From Helicobacter salomonis (GTDB taxonomy: Bacteria > Campylobacterota > Campylobacteria > Campylobacterales > Helicobacteraceae), in assembly GCF_017979425.1 (NCBI RefSeq), contig NZ_JAERIS010000018.1, forward strand, positions 1-33,545: DNA of 33,545 bases, in the 5' to 3' direction. Under the pieces are notes generated by a model, which searched no databases, was not told where the DNA came from, and was given only the letters and a program-made list of their open reading frames with translations. Position 1 is the stretch's first letter; each line of letters starts with the position of its first letter. Shown one piece after another: positions 26,714 to 33,545 of the stretch. The position numbers and the translations under genes are program-made.

Positions 26714-26744
26714 TTGCATTCCTTTATGTATTGTTCTACCATGT

Positions 26745-27026
26745 CTATTTACCTATCTTCTTTTGCACCGTGCCCTTGTGCCCTTTAAAGGTTCTCGTGG
26801 GGGCAAACTCGCCCAGCTTGTAACCGACATGGTTTTCAGTGATATAAACAGGGATAAAAATCCGTCCATTGTGCACACTATAAGTTAACCCAATCATTTC
26901 GGGTAAAATGGTGCTACGGCGCGACCAAGTTTTGATAGGCTTATTATCTTTCTTAGCCTTATGCTTGAGTGTCTTATCCATGAGATGTTTATCAATAAAG
27001 GGACCTTTTTTAATCGACCTTCCCAT
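26745..27026 (-). CDS. rpsS: 30S ribosomal protein S19
   Basis: S19, 93 residues, in the 30S head. [38 protein letters not shown] and [16 protein letters not shown] are family signatures. It starts 2 bases after rplB and leaves about 30 bases before rplV. Confidence 0.98.
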   Translation of the reverse strand: MGRSIKKGPFIDKHLMDKTLKHKAKKDNKPIKTWSRRSTILPEMIGLTYSVHNGRIFIPVYITENHVGYKLGEFAPTRTFKGHKGTVQKKIGK

Positions 27027-27028
27027 TG

Positions 27029-27859
27029 CTATTTACCTTTCTTTCGTGAAATGATCAGGCGATCACTGGCTTTCTTGCGCCTAGTCTTATAACCCTTAGC
27101 GGGCAATCCCCACGGAGAAACCGGATGGCCACTAGAACCTGTTTTGCCCTCACCGCCCCCATGCGGGTGATCCACCGGATTCATTGCACTTCCGCGTGTT
27201 TGAGGCCGCACACGCTTGTAGCGGTTGCGTCCCGCTTTACCAATACTCGTATTGATAAAATCTTCATTCCCCACTACGCCAATGGTTGCCATGCATTCGC
27301 TCAAGATATAGCGCATCTCCGCACTGGGCATTCTCAAGATGGTGTATTTGCCCTCTCTGCCCATGATTTGGGCACTCATGCCCGCACTCCTAGCCAGCTG
27401 TCCACCTGCACCTGGGTGCATTTCGATATTGTGTACAATGGTCCCAATGGGAATACTTCGAAGTTTCATGGCAAAACCCACTTTAATGTCTAAGCCCTCT
27501 TCGGCAGCCACTATAGCATCACCCACTTTCAAACCACTGGGTTGTAGAATGTAGCGTTTATCGCCATCAGGATAAACCACTAAGGCAATACGCGCGTTGC
27601 GGTAAGGATCGTATTCGATGCTAGCTACTTTGCCCTCTACACCGAATTTATTACGCTTAAAATCGATGATGCGATAAAGCCTCTTAGCTCCGGCCTCTTT
27701 GTGGCGGCTGGTGATCTTACCGCTGTGGTTTCTGCCTGCATGGGCGGGTAGCTTGATTAAAAGCTTTTTGACGCTGGGTTTTGCGCTAATGTCTTTAGAA
27801 TCCAGACCGCTCATAAAACGACGGCTGGGAGTATAAGGTTTATAAGTTTTAATCGCCAT
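27029..27859 (-). CDS. rplB: 50S ribosomal protein L2
   Basis: L2, 276 residues, next to the peptidyl transferase centre. [39 protein letters not shown] and [16 protein letters not shown] are nearly invariant; the histidine of the PHGGGEG loop region is present. It lies between rplW and rpsS in the standard S10 order. Confidence 0.98.
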   Translation of the reverse strand: MAIKTYKPYTPSRRFMSGLDSKDISAKPSVKKLLIKLPAHAGRNHSGKITSRHKEAGAKRLYRIIDFKRNKFGVEGKVASIEYDPYRNARIALVVYPDGDKRYILQPSGLKVGDAIVAAEEGLDIKVGFAMKLRSIPIGTIVHNIEMHPGAGGQLARSAGMSAQIMGREGKYTILRMPSAEMRYILSECMATIGVVGNEDFINTSIGKAGRNRYKRVRPQTRGSAMNPVDHPHGGGEGKTGSSGHPVSPWGLPAKGYKTRRKKASDRLIISRKKGK

Positions 27860-27868
27860 GTCCTATCC

Positions 27869-28150
27869 TTATGCGCTCAACGCTGTAATATTAGCATCTT
27901 TGGGAACTTTGACATAGAATTTCTTCGTGCCAACACGCTGTCCTAATCTGCCTCTAAAGCGTTTGATCTTCCCCTGTTGCCTGAGTGCGTTGATTTTCAA
28001 AGGTACAAAACCAAAATAGTCTTTAAAAATCGCCTTAAGCTGATTTTTGCTAACACCCATGGCGGTTTGCACCACAATAACCCCGCTCTCTTGCATTGAG
28101 AGGGACTTTTCTGTATAGAGGATAGATTTGATATCGGTGATGTCTGCCAT
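27869..28150 (-). CDS. rplW: 50S ribosomal protein L23
   Basis: L23, 93 residues, a docking site for trigger factor and SRP at the tunnel exit. [20 protein letters not shown] opens it, and [20 protein letters not shown] forms the RNA-binding loop. Gaps of 11 bases to rplD and 9 to rplB. Confidence 0.96.
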   Translation of the reverse strand: MADITDIKSILYTEKSLSMQESGVIVVQTAMGVSKNQLKAIFKDYFGFVPLKINALRQQGKIKRFRGRLGQRVGTKKFYVKVPKDANITALSA

Positions 28151-28161
28151 GCACTCTCCTT

Positions 28162-28770
28162 TTAAGCTGTTACAAGCGTGTCAAACGCGGCTTTTTCCAC
28201 CACCACCGCGCTGTAGGACGCGACAAGGTAAGCGTTCACTTCGCTTGTTTCCACCACATAACAATTCCTTAGATTTCTAAAAGCCAAATAGTTATGTTCG
28301 TGTAAGTGCTTGGTAATCACAAGCACATCTCTTTGTTTTAAACTTGCCAAAAATGCGTGTGCGTCCTTAGTTTTTTGGCTGGTGATGTCCACTTTGTCTA
28401 CTACAAGCAATTTTTCTGCACTTGCTTTTTGTCCCAAAGCGAATTCTAGGGCGAGCCTCTTTTGCTTTTTGTTGATTTTGAGGTCGTAATTACGCGCATT
28501 AGTCGCCCCGTGAGACACACCCCCGCCTACAAAAATGGGAGAAGTGATGCTCCCAGCTCTAGCGCGCCCCCCGCCCTTTTGATTCCAAGGTTTGCGCCCA
28601 CCTCCGCTCACTTCACCGCGGTTTTTACTTTTGGCGGTGTTGGCGCGGGCTTGGGCGCGATAATACTTGACATACAAGTATAAATTATGTTCTTTAATTT
28701 CTTTAAAGCGTGCAGGCAGGTCTAATTCCCCCACCTGTTCGCACTGCTGATTGAGTACCTTCGCTTTCAT
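28162..28770 (-). CDS. rplD: 50S ribosomal protein L4
   Basis: L4, 202 residues, lines the tunnel and in enterobacteria represses the S10 operon. The tunnel loop carries [20 protein letters not shown] and [19 protein letters not shown], which is highly conserved. Whether it regulates here is unknown; the rpsJ leader is only about 30 bases long, too short for the E. coli-type attenuator. Confidence 0.97.
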   Translation of the reverse strand: MKAKVLNQQCEQVGELDLPARFKEIKEHNLYLYVKYYRAQARANTAKSKNRGEVSGGGRKPWNQKGGGRARAGSITSPIFVGGGVSHGATNARNYDLKINKKQKRLALEFALGQKASAEKLLVVDKVDITSQKTKDAHAFLASLKQRDVLVITKHLHEHNYLAFRNLRNCYVVETSEVNAYLVASYSAVVVEKAAFDTLVTA

Positions 28771-28783
28771 ATTCTCCCTTTAC

Positions 28784-29356
28784 CTACTTAATGGCGATCC
28801 TACCATAGGCCCCAGCATAGCCCACCACAGAACCTTTGAGAACTAAGATTTTACTCTCTTTATCAAACGAGAGAACCTCATTATGACAGGTTACCTTCTC
28901 GTTGCCATAATGCCCTGCCATTTTCTTACCTTTTTGGACACGCCCGGGCCATTCTCTATTCCCAATAGAGCCCAAGCGGCGGTGAAAACGACTCCCATGG
29001 GCTGCCGGTCCACCTTGAAAATTCCAGCGCTTCATCGCTCCACTAAAGCCTCGTCCTTTGGTGCAAAAGGTGGCCTTGATCTGCTTTGCGCTCTCCAAAG
29101 GTTCTAAAGGTAGATCGCCTAATTCTGCCACCTGAGCATCAAGAGTAGCAAAATGGTTGAATTCTTTGCTCAGATTATACTTTTTTTGTTGACCGGCAAT
29201 GGCTTTATTATGTGTTTTGTGCAAGGGATAGGCGACTAAAACCTGTTTATCATAGATTGTACACACCTTGCTTTCTAAGACCTTGAGCAAAGTCACTGCC
29301 ATGCTATTTGTCCCCACGACACGACTCATGCCGATCTTTTGAACTAGATACTCCAT
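28784..29356 (-). CDS. rplC: 50S ribosomal protein L3
   Basis: L3, 190 residues, reaches toward the peptidyl transferase centre. [38 protein letters not shown] and [10 protein letters not shown] are the classical signature. I start it at the ATG 29356 ([12 protein letters not shown]), 6 bases after AAGGA; a TTG two codons earlier is less well placed. Confidence 0.97.
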   Translation of the reverse strand: MEYLVQKIGMSRVVGTNSMAVTLLKVLESKVCTIYDKQVLVAYPLHKTHNKAIAGQQKKYNLSKEFNHFATLDAQVAELGDLPLEPLESAKQIKATFCTKGRGFSGAMKRWNFQGGPAAHGSRFHRRLGSIGNREWPGRVQKGKKMAGHYGNEKVTCHNEVLSFDKESKILVLKGSVVGYAGAYGRIAIK

Positions 29357-29383
29357 TATCAATCCTTAAATCTTAATGTGGTG

Positions 29384-29698
29384 CTACTTGCCTTCCATAG
29401 AAGTGACTTCAACATCTACCTCGGGAGCTAGATCGAGCTTCATCAGGCTATCCACGGTTTCAGGTGTAGCCGACATAATATCGATAAGACGGCTATGTAT
29501 GCGAATCTCGAATTGCTCTCGCGAGTCTTTATTAATATGAGGGGAACGCAAGACAGTATAGCGTCTGTTTTTAGTGGGTAGGGGAATAGGACCCCTAATC
29601 TCAGATCCAGATCGTTTGACTGCTTCTACAATAGCCACCACAGATCGATCCAAGACCCTATGATCGTAAGCTTTAAGCTTTAAACGTATTTTTTCCAT
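29384..29698 (-). CDS. rpsJ: 30S ribosomal protein S10
   Basis: S10, 104 residues, in the 30S head and first gene of the cluster. [37 protein letters not shown] and [16 protein letters not shown] match the family. AGGAAAGG precedes the ATG. Confidence 0.98.
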   Translation of the reverse strand: MEKIRLKLKAYDHRVLDRSVVAIVEAVKRSGSEIRGPIPLPTKNRRYTVLRSPHINKDSREQFEIRIHSRLIDIMSATPETVDSLMKLDLAPEVDVEVTSMEGK

Positions 29699-29737
29699 AA
29701 ACCTTTCCTCTTTAGGGGCGTCAAATTAAAAGCTTTT

Positions 29738-29743
29738 ATTCTA
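29738..29743 (-). promoter_or_regulatory. -10 box of the S10 ribosomal operon
   Basis: TAGAAT on the minus strand, 40 bases before the rpsJ ATG. Transcription would start near 29731, giving a leader of about 30 bases. A second minus-strand box, TATTAT, lies some 15 bases further upstream, so the exact start is uncertain. Confidence 0.45.
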
Positions 29744-29754
29744 GGCAAAAATGA

Positions 29755-29760
29755 CATAAT
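29755..29760 (+). promoter_or_regulatory. Candidate -10 box for the ATPase-ispG-dapD transcript
   Basis: CATAAT on the plus strand. Transcription would start near 29766, right at the first arm of the leader repeats, leaving about 75 bases before the ATG at 29842. Confidence 0.35.
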
Positions 29761-29764
29761 AGTC

Positions 29765-29827
29765 AAGTATCAAGCCCTTTTTAGGCACTTAAGCCTATTG
29801 ATACTTTCCTTATCTCAAGGAAAGTAT
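29765..29827 (+). promoter_or_regulatory. Leader with mutually exclusive hairpins masking a ribosome site
   Basis: AAGTATCAA (29765-29773) is perfectly complementary to TTGATACTT (29798-29806), enclosing a small hairpin TAGGC/GCCTA (29782-29786 with 29793-29797). ATACTTTCCTT (29801-29811), overlapping that second arm, is also perfectly complementary to AAGGAAAGTAT (29817-29827). Only one of the two long pairings can form at a time. The second hides AAGGA (29817-29821), the only good Shine-Dalgarno sequence before the ATPase gene. This is the architecture of a translational switch, though the repeats could also be protein-binding sites in DNA. Confidence 0.5.
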
Positions 29828-29906
29828 GTTAGTGTGTGCCCATGCTAGATGTGATTTTGCAAGAAAGTTTTATCTACGCCACAGTGCAACAAGAGCTGCT
29901 ACCTAG
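29826..29906 (+). CDS. Possible 26-codon leader ORF overlapping the ATPase start
   Basis: The ATG at 29826 sits 4 bases after AAGGA and opens a frame [15 protein letters not shown]... that ends at a TAG at 29904-29906, inside the ATPase gene in a different frame. The main gene's starts (GTG 29836, ATG 29842) are 14-20 bases from the same AAGGA, too far for normal use. It could be a regulatory leader peptide or chance. Confidence 0.25.
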   Translation: MLVCAHARCDFARKFYLRHSATRAAT

Positions 29907-30918
29907 AACCTATCCCTGGCTTTCTTCTAAAGTCTTGTTCTATGGGAGCGCTAAAGTGGGCAAGAGCATGCATGCCTTGAGTTTGGCGCGTTCTTTCAAA
30001 TATCCCATTTACCTAGATGGGAGCGATGCGCGCCTAGAGGTTAACTGTCTTAAAGAAGTCCTCCTGAAATTACATTTAGAAAATAAAATGGATATTTTGA
30101 TTGCCAAACACTGCCCTCCAGATTTATTTCTACCGCCTCTAAAACACATTATTCTCATCCAGTCTACCCGCGCAAATATCCCAAAGGGTTTTAGCGCGCA
30201 AGCAATTTTACCCTTGAATTTTCAAGAGTATGTGTGTAGCCAAAAGAAGGAGTCTCCTAACGCCCTCTTTGGCCGTTTTCTCAAGGAGGGTAATAGTCCT
30301 GCTACCTTAAATTTGAGCGCATGGCAAAAAATCCGTCGCAAACAAGAGATTTATGCGCTTTTCCTGGGAGCACAATTTCCTCTCTTCAAAGCCCTATTGC
30401 GTTTCCAGGCCTTGAATGTTACGATTCACCACCTCTACACCCAGCTAAAAAAAACACTCAAACTCTCTAAGGACACTTTTTATGCTTTCATGCACTTTCT
30501 ACAAGAAAGCCAAAGTATTTTTCTCATCCCTGCACTTGAATCCCCCTCCAAGCCCCACAAACTCTATTTTTGTGATTTTGCCCTCCCCTATGCCTTTAGT
30601 CACACCCACCCCCTACCTCCCGTCTTTGAAAACATGGTAATCTTAGAGTTAATCCGCCATTTTGGCAAACTTTACTACCAACATCCCTTTTTAATCGCCA
30701 AGCATCACGACTCCACCTTTTATTTCATGGTTCTAGCATTCCCCACTTTGGAGAATTTAGCCCATAAACTCAAACCCTTTGAGCACACGAACATCCGTCA
30801 GTTTTTCCTTATCAGTATCAATTTTGAAGGCACGGGAACTATCCATACCCTCACCTACCACGCCCATAGCTTTAGCACCTTTGTCTTAGAGATCTTACCC
30901 ACTATAGGGGCAAATTAG
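29836..30918 (+). CDS. AAA_14/DUF4143-like ATPase (HP1321 type)
   Basis: A predicted P-loop ATPase of 358-360 residues. Walker A is GSAKVGKS ([14 protein letters not shown], about residues 36-49); HIILIQS may be a weakened Walker B strand lacking the usual acidic pair. LPLNFQEYV followed by [13 protein letters not shown] resembles the AAA_14 signature (L-P-L-S-F-x-E-F, then a Y/F-R-Y-L-x-x-G-G-F-P-like segment). The C-terminal part ([13 protein letters not shown], then [19 protein letters not shown]) resembles the DUF4143 nuclease-like domain. Start is GTG 29836 or ATG 29842. H. pylori has an ATP-binding gene, HP1321, at the same place beside rpsJ. Role unknown; such ATPases are often orphan and mobile. 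Confidence 0.82.
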   Translation: MPMLDVILQESFIYATVQQELLPRTYPWLSSKVLFYGSAKVGKSMHALSLARSFKYPIYLDGSDARLEVNCLKEVLLKLHLENKMDILIAKHCPPDLFLPPLKHIILIQSTRANIPKGFSAQAILPLNFQEYVCSQKKESPNALFGRFLKEGNSPATLNLSAWQKIRRKQEIYALFLGAQFPLFKALLRFQALNVTIHHLYTQLKKTLKLSKDTFYAFMHFLQESQSIFLIPALESPSKPHKLYFCDFALPYAFSHTHPLPPVFENMVILELIRHFGKLYYQHPFLIAKHHDSTFYFMVLAFPTLENLAHKLKPFEHTNIRQFFLISINFEGTGTIHTLTYHAHSFSTFVLEILPTIGAN

Positions 30919-30923
30919 CTATA

Positions 30924-32033
30924 ATGCCCCAAAAATTAAGGACGCCCTTGCACCCTCGTTTTCCTACTAAGCAGATTGCTATTGGCCCTGTACGCATTGG
31001 GGGTAATGCCCCAATTAGCACCCAAAGTATGGCTTTCAGTCAGACCTGTGACATTGAGGCCACTAAAGCCCAAATCGATCGTTTAAAGTTAGCGGGGGCA
31101 GATTTGGTGCGCGTAGCCGTGCGCCATAAAAAAGATGCCAATGCTCTAAAAGAACTCAAAAGAGTATCTAGTCTGCCCTTAGTGGCGGATATTCACTTCC
31201 ACCACCACCTAGCCTTGATCGCAGCTGAGAGTGTGGATGGCATCCGCATCAACCCGGGCAATATTGGTGCGCCTGAGAAAATCAAAGCAGTGGCTCAAGC
31301 ATGTGATGCGCGCAATTTACCCATTCGCATTGGAGTCAATGGGGGGAGTTTAGAAAAGCAATTTGAAGTAAAGTATGGAGCAACCCCTGAGGGGATGGTG
31401 CAATCTGCCCTTTACAATATCAAGCTCTTAGAGGATGTTGGTTTTACCAATATCAAGGTGTCTTTAAAGGCTAGCGATGTGGAACGCACAATTTTAGCCT
31501 ACCAACAACTGCGCCCCCTAGTGCCCTATCCTTTCCACTTGGGAGTAACTGAAGCAGGAAGTTTATTTCATTCTACCATTAAAAGCGCGATGGCTTTGGG
31601 ACAGTTACTCAGGGAGGGAATCGGGGACACCATGCGTGTCTCCATTACGGGGGAGCTAGAGGAAGAGATTAGGGTCGCTAAGGCGATCTTGCGTTACAGT
31701 GGACGGCAAAAAGAGGGCATTACCTTTATCTCCTGCCCCACTTGCGGGCGCATTGAATCTAATTTAGTGGCGATGATGTCCCAAGTGGAACAACGCCTAG
31801 CCCACATCACAACACCCCTAGATGTGAGCGTGATGGGTTGCGTGGTGAACGCTCTAGGGGAGGCAAAACACGCCGACATTGCCATTGCCTTTGGTAAAAA
31901 AAGCGGGCTGATCATCAAAAAAGGCAAGGTAATCCATAAACTGCCCGAAGATCAACTTTTAGAAACCTTTGTAGCTGAAGTGCAGACTTTAGCCTTAGAA
32001 CAACAACAAGAGGATATGCATGCAAAAATTTAA
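30924..32033 (+). CDS. ispG: 4-hydroxy-3-methylbut-2-enyl diphosphate synthase IspG
   Basis: IspG (GcpE), 369 residues from the ATG, makes HMBPP in the MEP isoprenoid pathway with a [4Fe-4S] cluster. Cluster cysteines lie in [12 protein letters not shown] (two) and [16 protein letters not shown] (one). [36 protein letters not shown] and HLGVTEAGS are the TIM-barrel motifs. The ATG at 30924 lacks a ribosome site and overlaps a TATAAT (30920-30925). A TTG at 30948, 5 bases after TAAGGA, gives an N-terminus of H. pylori length and may be the true start. It overlaps dapD by 14 bases. Confidence 0.95.
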   Translation: MPQKLRTPLHPRFPTKQIAIGPVRIGGNAPISTQSMAFSQTCDIEATKAQIDRLKLAGADLVRVAVRHKKDANALKELKRVSSLPLVADIHFHHHLALIAAESVDGIRINPGNIGAPEKIKAVAQACDARNLPIRIGVNGGSLEKQFEVKYGATPEGMVQSALYNIKLLEDVGFTNIKVSLKASDVERTILAYQQLRPLVPYPFHLGVTEAGSLFHSTIKSAMALGQLLREGIGDTMRVSITGELEEEIRVAKAILRYSGRQKEGITFISCPTCGRIESNLVAMMSQVEQRLAHITTPLDVSVMGCVVNALGEAKHADIAIAFGKKSGLIIKKGKVIHKLPEDQLLETFVAEVQTLALEQQQEDMHAKI

Positions 32034-33303
32034 ACTATTCGTTAGCGATTATCAAAACTCTCCGCATTATAGGAAACCACTAGCCTTTGGGATTGCTAAA
32101 ATCGCGCGCGGACAAAAGAGTGCTAAGCCATTGTGCGCCACTTTTCCCGTTTTAAACTGGGGCGAGGAATGCCTAGGATCGTATGCCGTATTTATGGAAT
32201 CCATCAAACATGCTAGCCCCCTATACACACAAGAGGAGGACAAAGTCAGCGAAGCCGTTTATGGGATTGATAAAAACTTTATCCACCGCGCCTTGGAACT
32301 CTATGCCCCCTTTTTACAAGAGGTGTTGCATAATAAGAACAGCCACAAGAATATCCAAGTGGTGCTGGAGCTGGCCAGGGCCTTGGAATGCGAACGGCTC
32401 TATACCCCACTAGTGCAGGAAGTAGATCCTAGCTGTGAGCTTTCTACCAAGGAACACGCCAATCGTTTTTCCACACAATACCACCACAATTACCACTTGG
32501 TGGTGATCTATGCGGATAAGCCCTGTGCTAGTTTAGAGAGTGCTTATATGAAATTGCTTGCTCTCTCTCTAGGCAAAGCCCCCTTGCGTAGCCTGAATTT
32601 AGATGGAATCTTTGGTCTACTGCCCAATGTAGCTTGGAGCGGCAATACACCTCATGAGCTAGAGTGGTTGCGTGAACACGAAATTGCGCTCAAAATGCAA
32701 GATAGATACCCCTGCATTGATTTTGTGGATAAATTCCCCCGTTACCTGATGCAAGTTTTACCCCAAGCGGATAATATCCGTCTATTAGACACAGCTAAAG
32801 CCCGTTTTGGGGCGTATTTGGGCAAGGGGGGTTATACCCAAATGCCTGGAGCCAGTTATGTTAACTTCAATGCTGGCGTGGAGGGGGCTTGTATGAATGA
32901 GGGACGCATTAGCTCCTCTGTGATTGTGGGTGAAGGCACAGACATCGGCGGGGGAGCGAGTGTACTAGGCGTGCTTAGCGGGGGTAATAAAGAGCCTATT
33001 AGCATTGGGAAAAATTGCCTGCTTGGGGCTAACTGCGTGCTAGGCATTAGTTTGGGCGATGCTTGCATTGTAGACGCAGGGATTGGGGTGTTGGCCGGGA
33101 CTATTTTTGAAATCAGTCCTAAGAGCGCTCAAGAATTGCAAAAAGTCAACCCCAATTTTGTACCCAAGCCCGATGGTCTTTACAAGGGCAGAGAGCTCTC
33201 AGGGTTACATGGATTACATTTCAGACAGGAGAGTCAGAGTGGGAAAATGCTTGCCCTAAGAAGTGTGCGCAAGATCACCCTAAATACAAGTCTACACCAC
33301 TAG
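32020..33303 (+). CDS. dapD: Tetrahydrodipicolinate N-succinyltransferase DapD
   Basis: DapD, 427 residues, succinylates tetrahydrodipicolinate in the lysine/meso-diaminopimelate pathway, whose end product is the MurE substrate. The C-terminal half shows the left-handed beta-helix hexapeptide pattern: [40 protein letters not shown] and [19 protein letters not shown]. The N-terminal half is helical, as in the long form found in Campylobacterota. AGGA lies 7 bases before the ATG, inside ispG. It corresponds to HP0626, also downstream of ispG. Confidence 0.95.
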   Translation: MQKFKLFVSDYQNSPHYRKPLAFGIAKIARGQKSAKPLCATFPVLNWGEECLGSYAVFMESIKHASPLYTQEEDKVSEAVYGIDKNFIHRALELYAPFLQEVLHNKNSHKNIQVVLELARALECERLYTPLVQEVDPSCELSTKEHANRFSTQYHHNYHLVVIYADKPCASLESAYMKLLALSLGKAPLRSLNLDGIFGLLPNVAWSGNTPHELEWLREHEIALKMQDRYPCIDFVDKFPRYLMQVLPQADNIRLLDTAKARFGAYLGKGGYTQMPGASYVNFNAGVEGACMNEGRISSSVIVGEGTDIGGGASVLGVLSGGNKEPISIGKNCLLGANCVLGISLGDACIVDAGIGVLAGTIFEISPKSAQELQKVNPNFVPKPDGLYKGRELSGLHGLHFRQESQSGKMLALRSVRKITLNTSLHH

Positions 33304-33329
33304 GCTAAGGCATACAAGACTTTTTGTGC

Positions 33330-33335
33330 TAAAAT
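33330..33335 (+). promoter_or_regulatory. -10 box before the exported protein gene
   Basis: TAAAAT, 31 bases before the ATG at 33366, with TTTTTGTG immediately upstream. Predicted transcription start near 33342. AAAAGGGG at 33353-33360 is the ribosome site. Confidence 0.45.
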
Positions 33336-33365
33336 CAGAGTTTCAAGTCAGTAAAAGGGGTTTGT

Positions 33366-33545
33366 ATGAAAGCTTGGATTTTCAAGGCATGGCTAGGTTG
33401 GCTGGCTTGTGCGCTCTGTCTTTATGGTGCAGACCCAACTCCAGCGCCAAACCCCCAGAATGCCCAAACCCCCACTACAATTTCTCCCACAAAATCCTTA
33501 GCCACATCGCTAAACAAAGCACTTTTAAGTGCGCCCATACTAACG
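33366..33545 (+). CDS. Exported protein, 3'-truncated by window edge
   Basis: Sixty codons are visible with no stop. MKAWIFKAWLGWLACALCLYG is a signal peptide (basic n-region, hydrophobic core, likely cut after YGA), followed by a low-complexity Pro/Asn/Thr stretch and then KSLATSLNKALLSAPILT. AAAAGGGG precedes the ATG at 5 bases. It may be an outer-membrane or periplasmic protein of the Helicobacter type, but too little is present to name a family. Confidence 0.8.
   Translation, partial: MKAWIFKAWLGWLACALCLYGADPTPAPNPQNAQTPTTISPTKSLATSLNKALLSAPILT

Noticed and set aside
30447-30454. A8 tract inside the ATPase gene as a phase-variation site
   Set aside because: The frame is intact and an eight-base A run is common in this composition; there is no sign of an alternative frame being used.

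Overview
The window looks like chromosome from a gastric, non-pylori Helicobacter (Campylobacterota). The evidence is gene order and protein resemblance: an intact S10-spc-alpha ribosomal cluster without rpmD (L30), the nfu/hypothetical/murE/tal block, the ksgA-rnj pair, a fused msrAB and the ispG-dapD pair all look like H. pylori genes, but several blocks that are separate in H. pylori are joined here. Species cannot be fixed without a search. Locus names of H. pylori (HPxxxx) are recalled from memory, not looked up.

Layout. 1-1000: the end of an unrecognised protein, then an orphan right end of an IS200/IS605-family transposon with omega-RNA-like hairpins and no transposase or TnpB gene. 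1066-2806: a promoter and a membrane chemoreceptor. 2810-5992 (minus): transaldolase, MurE, a TPR-like protein and an Nfu-type Fe-S scaffold. 6053-16022 (plus): a tightly packed, mostly overlapping run rsmA-rnj-msrAB-kdsD-small ORF-glmS-GT25-rlmN-GT4. It mixes RNA maturation (RsmA, RNase J, RlmN), methionine sulfoxide repair and supply or use of envelope sugars (KdsD for Kdo, GlmS for GlcN-6-P, two glycosyltransferases). The last gene is split by a six-unit CT repeat and reads as a phase-OFF glycosyltransferase. 16093-29698 (minus): rpsJ to rplQ, 29 genes for ribosomal proteins, SecY, methionine aminopeptidase, IF-1 and RNA polymerase alpha. A candidate S10 promoter lies at the top and a candidate internal alpha-operon promoter, with a palindrome at its -35 region, lies before rpmJ. 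29740-33303 (plus): a leader with mutually exclusive hairpins, a divergent AAA_14/DUF4143-like ATPase, ispG and dapD. 33366-end: the start of an exported protein cut by the window edge.

Best candidates for something new: (i) the CT-repeat switch in the GT4 gene (14857-16022), where losing one CT unit gives one continuous protein of about 386 residues; (ii) the leader at 29765-29827, where one strand segment can pair either upstream or downstream, the downstream pairing hiding the only good Shine-Dalgarno sequence, which itself points to a short out-of-frame reading frame; (iii) the stand-alone IS605-type right end at about 895-999, directly upstream of a chemoreceptor promoter. Most of the rest is conserved housekeeping sequence. 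There is no gene-free stretch over 300 bases, and I saw no tRNA, rRNA or CRISPR array.
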